In this document: positions 11,401-22,194 of the stretch, piece by piece
Layout of the letters: the number at the start of each line of letters is the position of its first letter
How positions within the stretch are numbered: position 1 is the stretch's first letter
Source of the DNA: Diplosphaera chodatii
Taxonomy: Eukaryota > Chlorophyta > Trebouxiophyceae > Prasiolales > Stichococcaceae
Assembly (NCBI GenBank): GCA_032358165.1
Contig: JAALGY010000033.1
Span: 620,001 to 684,000 of the forward strand
Reading direction: 5' to 3'
DNA: 64,000 nucleotides
The notes under the pieces: model-generated
Databases searched by the model: none
What the model saw: the letters and a program-made list of their open reading frames with translations, nothing else
Told to the model about the DNA's origin: nothing
Program-made: the position numbers and the translations under genes

Positions 11401-14400
11401 GCCTGGTCAGCCGCCCGCTGCTCCTGGGCAGCTCGCTCCGCTTCCTCCGCTGCCTCACGAGCATCCGCGTCAGCCTTCGCCTTGGCCTCCGCGGCTGCTG
11501 CAGCCTCCTCCGCCTCGCGCTCAGCCTTGGCTTGGGCTTCAGCCTCACGGGCAGCAATGCGGTCCTCGATCTCCTTCAGCTTTGCCTGTGACGGAAAAGG
11601 AGTCAGCGATATCAGCAGTCAGTCGCCCCATTGATGAAACTGGCGAGGTACTTCTCGGCCCAGTACATGGCAGGGTGTCAGCGCCCTGCAAACCCCTTGT
11701 GCAGCAGGACGGTGACGAAGTGCCAGATACCTGGGCTGCGGCCTTCCTACGCTCCTCAGCCTCTGCCTGTGCAGCCAGCTCCTTGGCACGTGCCTGTGCC
11801 CCCTGCAACAAGGACTTTCAACGTCAACTCGAAACTCAATCCGTGAAGACCTTCGACCTGGACAGCTTGAACCAGAATTTAGGGGGACAGGGTACTGACA
11901 ACCTCCTTGTGTCTATTTACTCAAGCTGGTGGCAGTCAGGTTGCTGTCTGCGAGGCTTACCTCGACTGCCTGCTTCTGGCGCGCTTCCTCCGCCGCGATG
12001 ACGGCAGCGGCTGCAGCTTCCTCTGCCTCCCGAGCCTCAATCTCGGCAGCCACCTGAGCTGCAGCCTCCTCGGCCTTCTGCTTCTTCAGCTGCAGTTGTG
12101 CAGCAGTAACAATCATCAGCCTGCAAGACCCTTGAGTGTCGAGTGATGACTGATGAGTGAAGCGCACGCTCAGGCTGTTATCTGGTGTCACGCATGAAGC
12201 GGCCAGCTGTCATCATGCAACTTTTGATGAAAGGGACAAGCGTCACCTGCTCCTTCTCGGCTGCGATGCGATCCAGCTCTGCCATGAAGGCGGCGCTGTC
12301 ATCCTCCTCCTCCTCCTCATCTGGCTGCCGGGCTGCAGCGGGCGGCGGCAGCGCACCAAGCAGCTCCGGCGGCGGCTGCGACGCCGGGCGCAGCGGCACC
12401 TCGCCCTGCAGGGCGCCGTCGGGGCGGGCGGCCGCGTCGACGCCGGCCGAGGCCGGGCGGCGGGCGGCCACGTGGCTGGCTGCCGGCGGCGGCGGGCCCG
12501 CGAGTGCGGAGCGCAGCGGTGCTGCATCAGCAGGCGCCGGCGGCCCGCCAATGAGCGCGCTGTGGGGCTGCTCCTGCGGCCCCGAGGACACCAGCGCGCT
12601 GCGGGGGCCGCCGTCCGTCAGGCGCGAGCGGCCCGGGGTGCCGTCGTAGTGGCTGCCGCCCGGCCCGCCAAAGGGGCGGCCGCGCGGCGGCCCGTCAAAG
12701 CGCTGCTGCTGCCCCGCCGGGCCGCCGAAGCCCGAGCGCCGGTCGTCGTCCCAGCTGCCGCGGCGTCTGTCAGTAAGACAGGTGACGCTGACGCCCAGAA
12801 GCAAAGCATGCCCTTGCCAGCGCAGGTTGGTTTCGATGCATCATCGCCAGCGGTCTCAGCAGTCATATCACATAACAGGATCAAAGTGCACCTGTCCTCG
12901 AAGCCGCCTCTGCGATCTGGGTAGCCGTCACGGCGGGGCGCCGGCGGCTCGGTGGGTGGATGTCGGCCATTGGCATGCAGCGGCGGCTGCTGCGGCGAGG
13001 TCCGCCACCGGTCCGCGGCATCGCTGCGCAGCTCTGGCGCTCGCCCCTCTGCACGCCGGTCGCCCAGCCGCTCGTCTCTGTCGGCGTCCCGCGCTGCAGC
13101 GGGCGGCGGAGGCCGCTCGCCACGAGCATAGCGGCTGCTTTCCCGGCCGGCGTCCTCTGCCGCCTGCGACGGCGGCGCGGGCAGCGAGCGCTCCCGCTCG
13201 CGGTCTAGCGGCGGCTCGGGCTCGTGCCAGGACGCTGCACGAGGCGGGGGCGGCGGGGGCGGCGGCTTGTCATCTGCTGCCGCACGGCCGAAAGACGCGC
13301 GCTCCTCTCCGCCGCTCGGCGGCCTCCCATACGGCGCCTGGTCGTCTGGCCGGTGGCCGTAGCCGTCACCCTGCTCCCCGCCGTACCTGTCGTACCTGCA
13401 GCGGCACCAGTGCATTACTGAGACATGGTCCTGTATTGCTGTGCCCCCCTGACGAGCGCTGGAGCCAAGCACACAACAGACCTACAGCAGTGCCTGCAGC
13501 TGCTGTGACGCGACGTAGCACACGTCAATACTCCCAAACCAGCGCACCATTCAGCAGACGGTGGCCGGGGTGGGGCTGCTCGATCCTCGTCGTCCCAATT
13601 GCGGGCGCTTGTATCCTGCGGTAATGTGGCGAAAACAATGACTCGGATCGCCTGCACACAACAGACGCCTGCCCCACGTGATACAGCCCCGACAATGCCC
13701 AGCTGCAGCTGCTCGCAATGACCATCGCAGCGGCTGCTGCTCATGCACTGAACCAAAGGCAAGCTGCTGTGGCAAGGCATCCCGCTGCAGAATTTGCCTC
13801 CGGGGCTGCTCACCAAGCCGGACGGCGGGCCCAGCAGCGCGGAGGTGGGCGCCTTGCCGAGGGCGAGCTGTGCAACAAGCGCCGACTTCTTGCCGGCGGC
13901 CTCGAGGCTGGGGTACTCGGACGGGTTGAGGCGTCGCCTGTCGAAGCCGGACCGGAGCTTGAACGGCAGGGCCGCGGCCGCGGGGGCGGCGGGGTCAGCG
14001 GGCGGCTGCCAGGGTGCGGCCGCGGATCGCGACTGCGCGGATCCCCAGGTGGAGCCGGCCGTCAGCGGGCTGGCATCGCTGGCTGGAGCCTCGGGCTGGG
14101 CTGCCTCCTCGGGCTTGGACCAGCCCCCGCCGGCTGTGGGCACAAGCTGTGTGTTTGGATCTAGCCCTGCATTCTCCTGCGCGAACGGTCGACAATCATG
14201 AGTAGCCCTTTAGCGGCAACAAATCTTTCTCTGATACATCGGAGCCAGCAGGTGCAGGGGTTGCTGCACAGCACCAGCTGGCGGCTGCGTGCAGCATTGC
14301 CACTGCAAATGACAGTTGTAAGCGTCCTGTGCGGCAGACGTACCTTCTTGAGCGATGGGAGATTGACTGGCTTGGGGATGGCAAGCTTCGGAGGTGGGGC

Positions 14401-14730
14401 TGCGCTGGGCACGCCGCCCGATCCCCGTCCGCGCTGCATCATCAGGAATGCACGAGCATGACAGGCGTGCCGATCATGCCAATGCTTCAATGCACATGGC
14501 TTCCCAGTGTATCAGGCAGCAAAACTGCAGCCGAACACCACACGGCTCGCTCTGGCGGCCATCTGCAGAGGCCGCAGTCGTCTGCGACAGGGGCAATGCG
14601 GCGGAGTGCCGCAGCAGCTGCTTACCTTGATGCCACCCAGTGGCACTAGGCCCGAGCGCTGCGGCTGCGCGCCTCCACGGCCTGCTGGGCCTGACGAACT
14701 TGGGTAGCGACCCTGCTCGCGCTGTGACAT
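8410..14730 (-). CDS. BAT2-N domain protein, MOS1/PRRC2-like, Gln/Ala-rich
   Basis: Large multi-exon minus-strand gene encoding roughly 1,500-1,700 residues. Start at 14730: MSQREQGRYPSSSGPAGRGG. The next exons carry the diagnostic block: PPKLAIPKPVNLPSLKK (about 14345-14410) and then ENAGLDPNTQLVPTAGGGW (about 14110-14180). This corresponds to the BAT2 N-terminal domain of plant MOS1 and animal PRRC2 (known pattern: P-x-P-x-NLPSL-K-x-EN-x-G-x-DPN-x-x-x-VP-x-x-x-GW). A further exon has LNPSEYPSLEA. Then come an Arg/Pro/Gly-rich region (about 12600-13400), an Ala/Glu/Lys-rich helical region (KQKAEEAAAQVAAEIEAREA and similar, about 11400-12120), and a long exon (about 9640-11580) of polyQ, Pro and Ala. 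The C-terminus is RGG-rich (GRGARGGGRVGRNN) and ends at 8410. MOS1 modulates chromatin or transcription of immune genes in Arabidopsis, while PRRC2 proteins are linked to translation; the algal role is unknown. RGG and Q-rich parts suggest RNA-binding or condensate behaviour (inference). Confidence 0.75.
9838..11194 (-). repeat. Cluster of CAG (polyGln) runs in the BAT2-N gene
   Basis: On the plus strand CTG runs occur at about 9838-9857, 10025-10042, 10910-10931 and 11172-11193. On the minus strand they are in-frame CAG encoding Gln runs of about 6-8 residues inside one long exon, mixed with Pro and Ala. They are low-complexity coding microsatellites, not mobile elements. Confidence 0.8.
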
Positions 14731-15128
14731 GCTGACACGCTAGCGGCAGCAGCCGACATGGAGGCTGGCTGTCGGCTCGGCCCTACAGCACGCGGGGTGG
14801 GCCGGCACGCCGTCTTCTGGCGACGCACAGCCACGGCAGCGAGCTTCTACAAGGCGAGGCCGCTTAGCTCGGCGACCTAGTGCAAGTAGCCCGGACCGTG
14901 TCCCTCACGAGAAGTTTATATCAGCTGCCAGTCAGTGCCTTACGCCACAGAGCCTGGCAGCGTAGCCGTGAGTGGCTTGCATCGTGGTCACCACAGGGCC
15001 TGCTGCCTCATCTTGACAGTCGTTTGGTGCATCGGACTTGAGGCAGAACGATCTTGGTTCTGCCAGCTGCATTTTTCTGGGCTGCCAGATTCTGAATCCC
15101 CTAGCAAGCTACAGGACAAGGCAGCGCT
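14731..15128. other. Shared upstream region of a divergent gene pair
   Basis: 398 bp between the BAT2-N gene (minus, start 14730) and the yccF-like gene (plus, start 15129). It must contain the 5' ends of both. One TATA-like element is listed separately; nothing else stands out. Confidence 0.5.
14915..14922 (-). promoter_or_regulatory. Candidate TATA element
   Basis: The plus strand reads TTTATATC here, so the minus strand reads GATATAAA, a good TATAAA core about 185 bp upstream of the BAT2-N gene start. Position suits a core promoter with a 5' UTR of about 150 bp. It is a short motif and could be chance. Confidence 0.3.
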
Positions 15129-15707
15129 ATGGGGTGGTTCATGGACCAAATCAATCGCTTCATCTGCTGGACTAATCGACAGCCCATTCTGCAGATTCGG
15201 CGCATTGTGTGGATGGTCACAGCTGGCTGGTGGTTGGCAATCATGTATATCTTTGCCGCCATCGCGCTGTGCATGACGTTGGTGTTCATCCCGCTCGGCC
15301 TGAAGGCATTCGCCTTTGCCCTGTTCGCCTTCGACCCGGTGACAAAGGAGGCGTATAAGGAGGGACAGTTGGAGGGTGGCGCCAGCTTCAAGAAGCCGGT
15401 GAAGAGCAGCTGGCATTATTACCAGTTGGCCGCCAACGTCGTGTGGCTGGTCCTGGTGGGCTGGGCATTGGCAATGGGCCACCTCTTTGCAGCCATCGTC
15501 TCGGCCTTGACGATCATCGGCCTTGGAACAGCGTACACAAACATCAGGCTGATGCTGTTTGCCATATGGCCTTTCGGCCAGGCCATCCGTGACCAGTATC
15601 TGCCGACAACCCTGGAGGAGTACAAACGGCATGAGGAGACGATGGTCGAGCTGTCCAAGCGCATGGACCAGCAGAAGGGGCGGCCGCAGTTCGGATCAGA
15701 TGTGTAG
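15129..15707 (+). CDS. yccF: YccF (DUF307) family inner-membrane-type protein, intronless
   Basis: A single uninterrupted frame of 192 codons starting MGWFMDQINRFICWTNRQPI and ending QFGSDV. It contains two similar hydrophobic modules. The first is around residues 30-65 (AGWWLAIMYIFAAIALCMTL, then FIPLGLKAFAFALFAFDP). The second is around residues 100-145 (VWLVLVGWALAMGHLFAAIV, then IIGLGTAYTNIRLMLFAIWP and FGQAI). Bacterial YccF has the same plan: a W-x-x-GWW...H/Y segment, an I-x-x-IP-x-G segment, then an ALWP-x-G end, in duplicated DUF307 modules. The C-terminal 35 residues are charged. Function is unknown in all organisms; a role as a small integral membrane protein is all that can be said. 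The lack of introns, unlike every well-supported neighbour, fits acquisition from bacteria, but codon use looks local. The family call is good. Confidence 0.82.
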   Translation: MGWFMDQINRFICWTNRQPILQIRRIVWMVTAGWWLAIMYIFAAIALCMTLVFIPLGLKAFAFALFAFDPVTKEAYKEGQLEGGASFKKPVKSSWHYYQLAANVVWLVLVGWALAMGHLFAAIVSALTIIGLGTAYTNIRLMLFAIWPFGQAIRDQYLPTTLEEYKRHEETMVELSKRMDQQKGRPQFGSDV

Positions 15708-16273
15708 AGGCGGGCCAAGTATGCTTGATGAACAGCGAATGCCATCGCCAGGCGAATAGTGACCAGGCAGCAGGGATCGGATGCTTATATACATTGAGAC
15801 GGTGTTGTAACATTTGCCGCTGCTCACTTGTTGCCAGCGAGCATGACCGTGCGGTAGACACTTTAGTTTTGCGCCTGACCTCTTGGGTAATCACATGAGT
15901 GTGAGCGTCTCGGTATTATTTGTGTGGTAGGCAACTTCAGCCCCAACTTGCCAGCAACAGGCCCTGCATGCAGGTTGATGGCGACTGATGACGACAGGCT
16001 GTCGTCAGTTCAACCTTCAAACACTTTGTGACCAGCTAGTCGGCCAATTGCACCTGCGTCACAGCACGTGCGTGGTGAAGATTGCCACTGATGCGCCTGC
16101 ATGCTTGCTGCATATGATGTCCAATGAACGTATAGCTGCGTCATCATCGGGTTTGAGTGCCTCTGACTGTGCTCACATGATCGTGGACATCGGCTTGATC
16201 AAGCCAACAATCTGACGAGATCTGCGGCGCGGCCCGTGCATTACTGTCACTAATCGCATCTTGCAACGGCGCG
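15708..16273. other. Intergenic, tandem plus-strand genes
   Basis: 566 bp holding the 3' UTR of the yccF-like gene and the promoter of the following WD40-like gene. One TGTAA motif at 15806 is listed separately. No exon is seen. Confidence 0.5.
15806..15810 (+). promoter_or_regulatory. Candidate TGTAA polyadenylation signal (yccF-like gene)
   Basis: TGTAA is the usual chlorophyte poly(A) signal. This copy lies about 100 nt after the stop codon at 15707, a typical 3' UTR distance. A random match in a few hundred bases is possible. Confidence 0.45.
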
Positions 16274-16882
16274 ATGTCGCCAGCATTGGGCGACATGGAC
16301 TTCGAGGCCATGCTCGCGGCCGCACCCGCATGTTTGCCCACTGCACCTGCCTGGACCCGTGGCGGCCTGCGTGGTCTGGGGAATCCTGGAAGAGGCCGCT
16401 CGAGCAGTGGAGATGTCAGGGCACACGCTTCGGCTGGGCGGTGTGCTGCAGCTGCCGATCAGAATGCAGCCCCGCGGATGCTGCCACTGCGGCAGCAAAG
16501 CAGGGTGCAGGATGCCCAGGCTGGCACTGGCAGCTCGGATGTGGCGAAGCGCCGGAAGCTAGTGTCGTTGCTGCACTCAGCACAAAGCGCACGCGATCAG
16601 CCCAGGACAACGGCCAGCAGCACTGATGGAAGCAACAGCAGGATCCCACTCATGGATGTGCTCAGGCCTGCAGCAGGGCGCAGCGGCCAACTAGGGCAGC
16701 TGTGCACCAGCTTGGTGGCGCACCATTGCGGCGTTCCAGCAGCAGGGGCAGAGACCAACAAACAGCAGCCAGAGGAGGTTGTAGCGCCACCCATGCCACT
16801 GGGACAAGGGTTGCAAGCAGCGCCAGCAGCTGGACTGTCTACTCTGGCAAATTTGGGTTCAGTGCCACGGCAAACAGAGCTC

Positions 16883-16920
<38 letters not shown>

Positions 16921-19900
16921 CAGCAGCACGCCAGAGGCGCCAGCCAATGGTGTGAAGCAGGGTGTTGCAGGATCCATCCAGTCAGACCATTCCAGACAGC
17001 AGCGCCTAGATCCTCCCGGAAGCCCATCGCCGCCGAGAATGCCGTGTTCAGTAATTAGGAAGTACCTGTCACACGTGGACAAAAACAGCAAAGATGCAGC
17101 ACCAAAAGTGAAGCGTTTGGCGCCCATGTTACGGCGCCGTGCTGCTGCGCCGTCAATGTTCAGGCACAGTGCTGTTGGAAGATGCTTGCATAGGATTTGA
17201 CTTTCTCGTAGCGTCTCACTGAGCCCTGCCCTGAGATCTTGATGCTCTGTCCACTGTGCAGGCACACCATGAGCAGGTGTGATGGTGCTTCCACATCTGC
17301 GACCGCCAGGAGCTACCTGCAGCGCAGTCTCTGGACAACATATGAGCAGGTGGGGCAGGCCCGCGGCTGGGTTGCGGTGCTGAAGGGTTGTAATCATATC
17401 CCGCTGATCAGGTAGATGAACCATATGATGCATCGTGAAGCCATAGTACGATCGCTGTCCTCAAAAGTGCAGGTGGCGTATGTGGACCCATTCGAGCCTG
17501 CTGATGTGCCTCTGAGCGGATATAGGCAAGAGATGACATTACCACGAACCTGATGTGCCTGACGCCTACAGTCGTGACACATCCTGCTTGCGATCGGAGT
17601 ACAATGATGTAATTTGCAGCATCGCCAATTGCAGGCGGTTTTCCTACCCCGAGATGCCAAATATCCAGGCGCTTCAACTCAGCCTGAGTGGCCAGCTGGC
17701 GGCAGCGCTGTCTTCGGATGGCGTTCTGTCTCTGCTGGCGGCAGACAAGCTGGCAGCTGCTTCTGGCAGCAGGCAGCTGTGAGTCCTGACACCACGTCGA
17801 TGTTGGCACTTGCTTAGGGTCAAGCCTGCTTCCCACAGACTGTACGCAGAGCATGGACAGGTCTGCATGGTGCACACCACTCAAAACACCTGTGGGGAAT
17901 GCAAGATGCCAGTGGCTTGGACTGTAGGACGTCTCAGACCGGCAGCCTGCGGCTCACTCAGCTGGGGCGGTCTTACTCCAACATGGCGTGGGACATCCAT
18001 GGCAACACGCGCATCGCTGTCACCGCCGTGGACTACCCGTCCATACATGTTTATGACATGGATAGCGTGCAGGTGGGCGTTTTGGCACACGGAGAGGCTA
18101 CCTGGCATTCGCGCATACGTAGCATCATGAGTGTGAAAGTCTGTACCTTCTTTGCGTTCACGCCTGTTACGTGACTGCAGATGGACCCAGTTGCGTCTTT
18201 GGGCCCGGCTACAGCAGTGTTGCGGTCTCCTGTTGGTGAGGGTTTGGGACCTGTGGCATTCCTGCCAGCAAGCCCACACCAAATGGCAGTCGCTCGCAGC
18301 AATGGCAAGGTGAGCTGTGCAGCCGTTGACAAGAAGCGTCTACATGTGAGCTCTGAGCTCACGCACGAATCGGAGTTGGAGTCGCGAGTGTGCCCCATCG
18401 GGTCATCAGCACCGGGCAGTGCCTCGCAGGTTGTGCTGTGGGACTTGCGCGGTCAGCGGAGGCAAGCCGGAGAGCTGGCGGCGCCGGCGACGCATGGCAA
18501 TGCTCACGCGCGGCTGGCACCCCACCCGGACGGCAGGATGCTCACCATGGCCACGAGGACCTGCGAGGTGCGGCTGAAAGCTTGCACAGAACCCGCGATG
18601 TTCCCTGCATCAGGGAAGCATGGACACCTCGTTCTCGTGCACAGCTCAACGGCAAAGCTGCTCAGGCATAAGTGTTGGCATAGCATTCGCCTGCCATACC
18701 CAGTGTTTTAGTTCTGACATCTGTGGCGCTCGTGCATAAAGGTGCTGACATGGGATCTGCGAGGCGGGCGCGCTGCAGCTGTGTGTTTTGGAGCTGCTGG
18801 CCCCAGTGACGATGCTCTGCTGCAGCGCCTGCCACTGAAGCCGCTGCTGGCCAGCTTGCCCAGATTGGTACAGCAGGTGAGTCAGCTGCATTGCTCGGCA
18901 CACAGCCGAAAGGGCATGCCCTCAAAGTGCGTGACGCAGGTTGGCTGCACCGTGATGTGGGGACACGCTGTCTGCATTTGGGTGGTGACACGGGCATCTG
19001 CTGCTGCAGACGTCAATCGCACGATGGCCTGTGCGCCACCTGTCGCTGGACCCTGTTGATGCGCGACGGGCAGCCTTCGTGCTTGCCAATGGCTGGGCAG
19101 GTGAAATTGCTGTAGTTTCAATGCTTCTGGCTTCAACATGAGCAGCTTGTGTATAACATGCAGCGTGAGGTACCTCTGCAGAGGTCACTAGTGTACTTCA
19201 CTAACACATGACAGCTATACATCACAAGCAAGCAGGTGCCAACTGCCGTGGCATACGAGGCAGTGTGGCGTGTGCAGGTGTGCTGGACCTGGAGCAGCGC
19301 TGCATCACGCACCTGCACGGCAGCAGCTTCGGCAGGACTGCATCGACGGCCACTGGCAGGCAGGCGTCCTGGAGCGCAGATGGGCGCTCCTTTGCGGTGT
19401 CGGGTGCCGAGGGCGTGCGAGTGCTGGACTTCAGCCCTGGGTGCACCTCGCCCTGCGCCGTGGGTGGGGCTTTGATTGCCGCTGCTTCTGCTGCTATCTC
19501 CTTTGTGTACTGGTATATGCACTCATCTTTCAAGACTGAAGCATGTGCAACGATGGAGGCGAGGACACTGACTGCGAGCTGCCTGGGTTTGATGCTGGAC
19601 GGCACAAATCAGGAAATTGACACCGACTGGCGATCGCTGCAGGCGATGGCTTTCATAGGCAGCCGGGAACCCCGACAGCGTGCGTCATTAGCACGCCGCA
19701 GCAGGCGATTGGCGTGGCAATCCACCCCAGTAGTAACGCAATATTCGCGATGGGCAAGGGCCGTCACATCAGCGTCTTGGCGCCAGGCAGCCACAGCGAG
19801 ACAACAGCGCAAATGCAGGCGGAACAGCTAGCATCCGAGCGTGCATTGCAGTGGGCACAGCGGCTAGCAGAGTCATATAGGGCATTTGCTGGGTTTCATG

Positions 19901-20070
19901 AGGATGAGGGTGAGGATGAGGATGAGGATGCTTCCTCACCCTCACCCTCACCCTCATCCTCTTATGAGGATGAGGATGAGGGCGGTAGGGCCTGGACAGA
20001 CGCTCACTACCATCAGGATGAGGGTAAGGATGAGGACGGTAGTGCCTGGACATACGGTTGTTACTGGTAG
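16274..20070 (+). CDS. WD40-repeat-like protein with polyQ run and acidic tail
   Basis: The first exon (from 16274) encodes a long disordered region rich in Ala, Gln and Pro with a run of about 11 Gln (16886-16918). It continues to RMPCSVIRKYLSHVDKNSKD and a basic stretch KVKRLAPMLRRRAAAPSMF. Later exons give SYLQRSLWTTYEQ, SKVQVAYVDPFEPADVPLSG, RRFSYPEMPNIQALQLSLSG with QLAAALSSDGVLSLL, and YSNMAWDIHGNTRIAVTAVD. These are followed by VVLWDLRGQRR, VLTWDLRGGRAA, ASWSADGRSFAVSGAEGVRV with VLDFSPG, and QQAIGVAIHPSSNAIFAMGK. The repeated hydrophobic...WD-L/V pattern indicates a degenerate beta propeller. The last exon ends in an Asp/Glu-Ser/Pro repeat tail at 20070. I do not recognise the orthologue. 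Splice sites between about 17050 and 18200 are uncertain, and two adjacent genes cannot be fully excluded. Confidence 0.6.
16886..16918 (+). repeat. (CAG)11 coding microsatellite
   Basis: An uninterrupted CAG array read in frame as polyGln between Leu-Glu and His-Ser-Ser of the WD40-like protein. Length is likely polymorphic. Confidence 0.9.
19896..20043 (+). repeat. GGATGA / TCACCC purine-pyrimidine inverted and tandem repeat
   Basis: The last exon of the WD40-like gene has GAGGATGAGG-type tandem units (Asp/Glu), then the reverse-complement-like CCCTCACCCTCA units (Ser/Pro), then GAGGATGAGG units again. The arms can pair into hairpins. A longer, imperfect direct repeat follows: GGTAGGGCCTGGACAGACG and GGTAGTGCCTGGACATACG each follow a GGATGAGG tract. 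Confidence 0.85.
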
Positions 20071-20617
20071 ATATTATGTGATATTGCACTGTTGTATGGG
20101 CAGCACAAGCGGTGGCCACGGCGCATGTAGGCCGCACGTATCTCTGCTGCTAGGAGTGGACCAGCGGTCCGGCAACCTACTGACTTTCAGGATTGCGATC
20201 AGCGACGTAAGACTACGTACCCTGTCAACCATGGCCCGATGGACTGACAACATCTGGGACTTGACGGTCTGCTGTAGAGTTTGGAGGTAGTGTCTGCTGA
20301 TGACGAGCTACAGGAGATCATGTACTCCTACTGCGGAGATTTGCCCTTGGGCGGCAAAACTGGCGGAAGATCCATCAAATCGGCCGATGGACTGCTGGCA
20401 GCTAGCTGGTGCAGCTTCTTGCCATCGTCCGGCATCTTCACGCTTGCAAAAACGTTGCACATCACTTGCATAGCGTTGTATCGTAGCAAACAATTGCACA
20501 GGTCGAGGCTTGTCGAGGCAGCCACAAATACACACGGGCAGCTGGACATGTCGAATCGCGGTGTACACTGACAATCGACATCCAGACGTTTCTGCAGCTT
20601 GCTGTGAGGCCTGAGCA
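20071..20617. other. Intergenic, tandem plus-strand genes
   Basis: 547 bp between the WD40-like stop and the caleosin start. A short open frame (20281-20571) exists but shows no family features. The stretch is best read as 3' UTR plus promoter. Confidence 0.45.
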
Positions 20618-22194
20618 ATGGGCCGCGAAGTTGTGTCCGTCATCGATAGCGTGCCGATCACAAAGCAGCGCCCACCGCCGCCCGGTGAGGAATGGAGTCA
20701 GCCAACTGGTTTCCAGTCTCTGTAGATTCGTTTGCCTGAACCAAGCCACACGCATGTGTAGCCGATCCTGATTATGATTGCAGATGCGATGTTTATCTGT
20801 GCAGTCGAGGTTCTGGAGGAGAAGCTGGGCGACGCTGGGCAGCCGCGCGCCAACCGCGCCGTCACGGTTGACAAGCCCGATGGCAATCCCAACAGGTGTG
20901 CAGGCGGCATGCATGCGGGCGATGTGCGTGACTACTGGATGACTAACAACGATTGCTGCAGTGTATGTTTGGCCGCGGCAGAGCAAACTGCTCAAGAGTT
21001 CCAATGTTGCTGCCACTTCAGCCATCAGAAGCTGTTGTCCACATGCCGCAGCCCAAACAACCGCACAGTGCTGCAGCAGCATGTGGACTTCTTCGACCGC
21101 AACAACGATGGCATCATCTACCCCAGCGACACCTTCATCGGTGCAGACTTTCCTGCACGCACCCACTTCTGTCCTATGTATACCTTCTAATGCGGAACCA
21201 CATGAACACAGTCCAGCATGAAACGAGCACTCCCCGAGGCATGTGGTTGCCTTGCAGGCTTCCGCAAGATCGGCTTCAATGCGCTGATTGCTCTGGCAGC
21301 GGTGCCCGTCATCCATGGCTCGCTGTCCTACCCCACGCAGCCCGGCTACATCCCCGACATCTGGTTTAGCATCAACACGAACAACATCCACAGGTGCAGT
21401 CAGTCTGGCACCACATGCGTCACTGCTTATGCATCATCTCCTGTCAGGTGCCATGACTTCAGGCGCTGCATGTTCAGGCGCTGCATGGCATCTGTTTTGT
21501 CATGGCCGCCGAGCTGCATCAGCCCTGCATAGGGACAAGCACGGCAGCGACAGCGAGACCTACGACACCGAGGGCCGCATGGTGCCGCAAAAGCTGGAGG
21601 AGTTCTTCTCGAAGTGTGTGTCTTCTTGTACATCCACTATGTGGTTTGATGATGCAGTCCAGTCTGATGCGCATTGCAGTAATTCCAATGCACCTTTGCA
21701 ACATAAATATGCAGTGGATACTTGTTGTGTACGTCCAGGCACGACAAGGATGGCGACGGCAAGCTGACGTTCAAAGAGATCTGGGCGGCCACCGAGACGA
21801 ACAAGAACTGGATGGACGCGGTACGGCGAGGGACACTGCAGGGCCGTGTGCACCGCTCGACCTGTGTTGCCCTGGTGTGCAAGCTGTTCCTCATGCTGCT
21901 GTGCTTCAAACGACACCAAGCACCCCTGATGAGTGGAACAGCGCTTGATGACCCGTCCAACTGCTTGCAGCAGCAAACAGTGTCAACGTCCAGCTTCTGA
22001 CTGCACACACGATGAGCAGGAGATTATGCACTGGCAGGCTGCTGCTGAAGGACGACAAGGGGCTGCTCAGCAAGGAGAACGCGCGCTCCATCATCGACGG
22101 CAGCGTGTTCCAGAAGCTGGCCGACGAGCGTGAGAAGCGCCTGCAGCGCAAGCGGGTGCCCATGAAGCCGCTCATTGGTCCGCCAGGAGCATGA
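20618..22194 (+). CDS. Caleosin-type lipid-droplet peroxygenase
   Basis: Caleosins sit on oil bodies or ER and many are haem peroxygenases that use fatty-acid hydroperoxides. Start at 20618: MGREVVSVIDSVPITKQRPP. Exon 1 ends at 20684 and joins exon 2 at 20805 in frame (VEVLEEKLGDAG). The single EF-hand has HVDFFDRNNDGIIYP, including the first conserved haem His. Next come GFRKIGFNALIALAAVPVIH and GSLSYPTQPGYIPDIWFSIN, the hydrophobic hairpin and proline-knot-like region. The block NIHR/DKHGSDSETYDTEGR holds the second conserved His. Then HDKDGDGKLTFKEIWAAT, a second calcium-loop-like segment, and LLLKDDKGLLSKENARSIID with GSVFQKLADER. The protein ends in a basic tail (KRLQRKRVPMKPLIGPPGA). 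The usual FGWxASxxEW segment before LLLKDDKG is not obvious; an exon near 21830-22010 may have been missed. Family identity is firm. Confidence 0.92.

Noticed and set aside
10405..11634. 409-codon plus-strand open frame rich in Ala, Gly and Ser
   Set aside because: Exact antisense of the low-complexity Gln/Ala/Pro exon of the BAT2-N gene; GC-rich repeats leave all frames open.
20281..20571. 96-codon plus-strand open frame before caleosin
   Set aside because: Begins in the probable 3' UTR of the WD40-like gene and has no domain or in-frame splice partner to the caleosin start.
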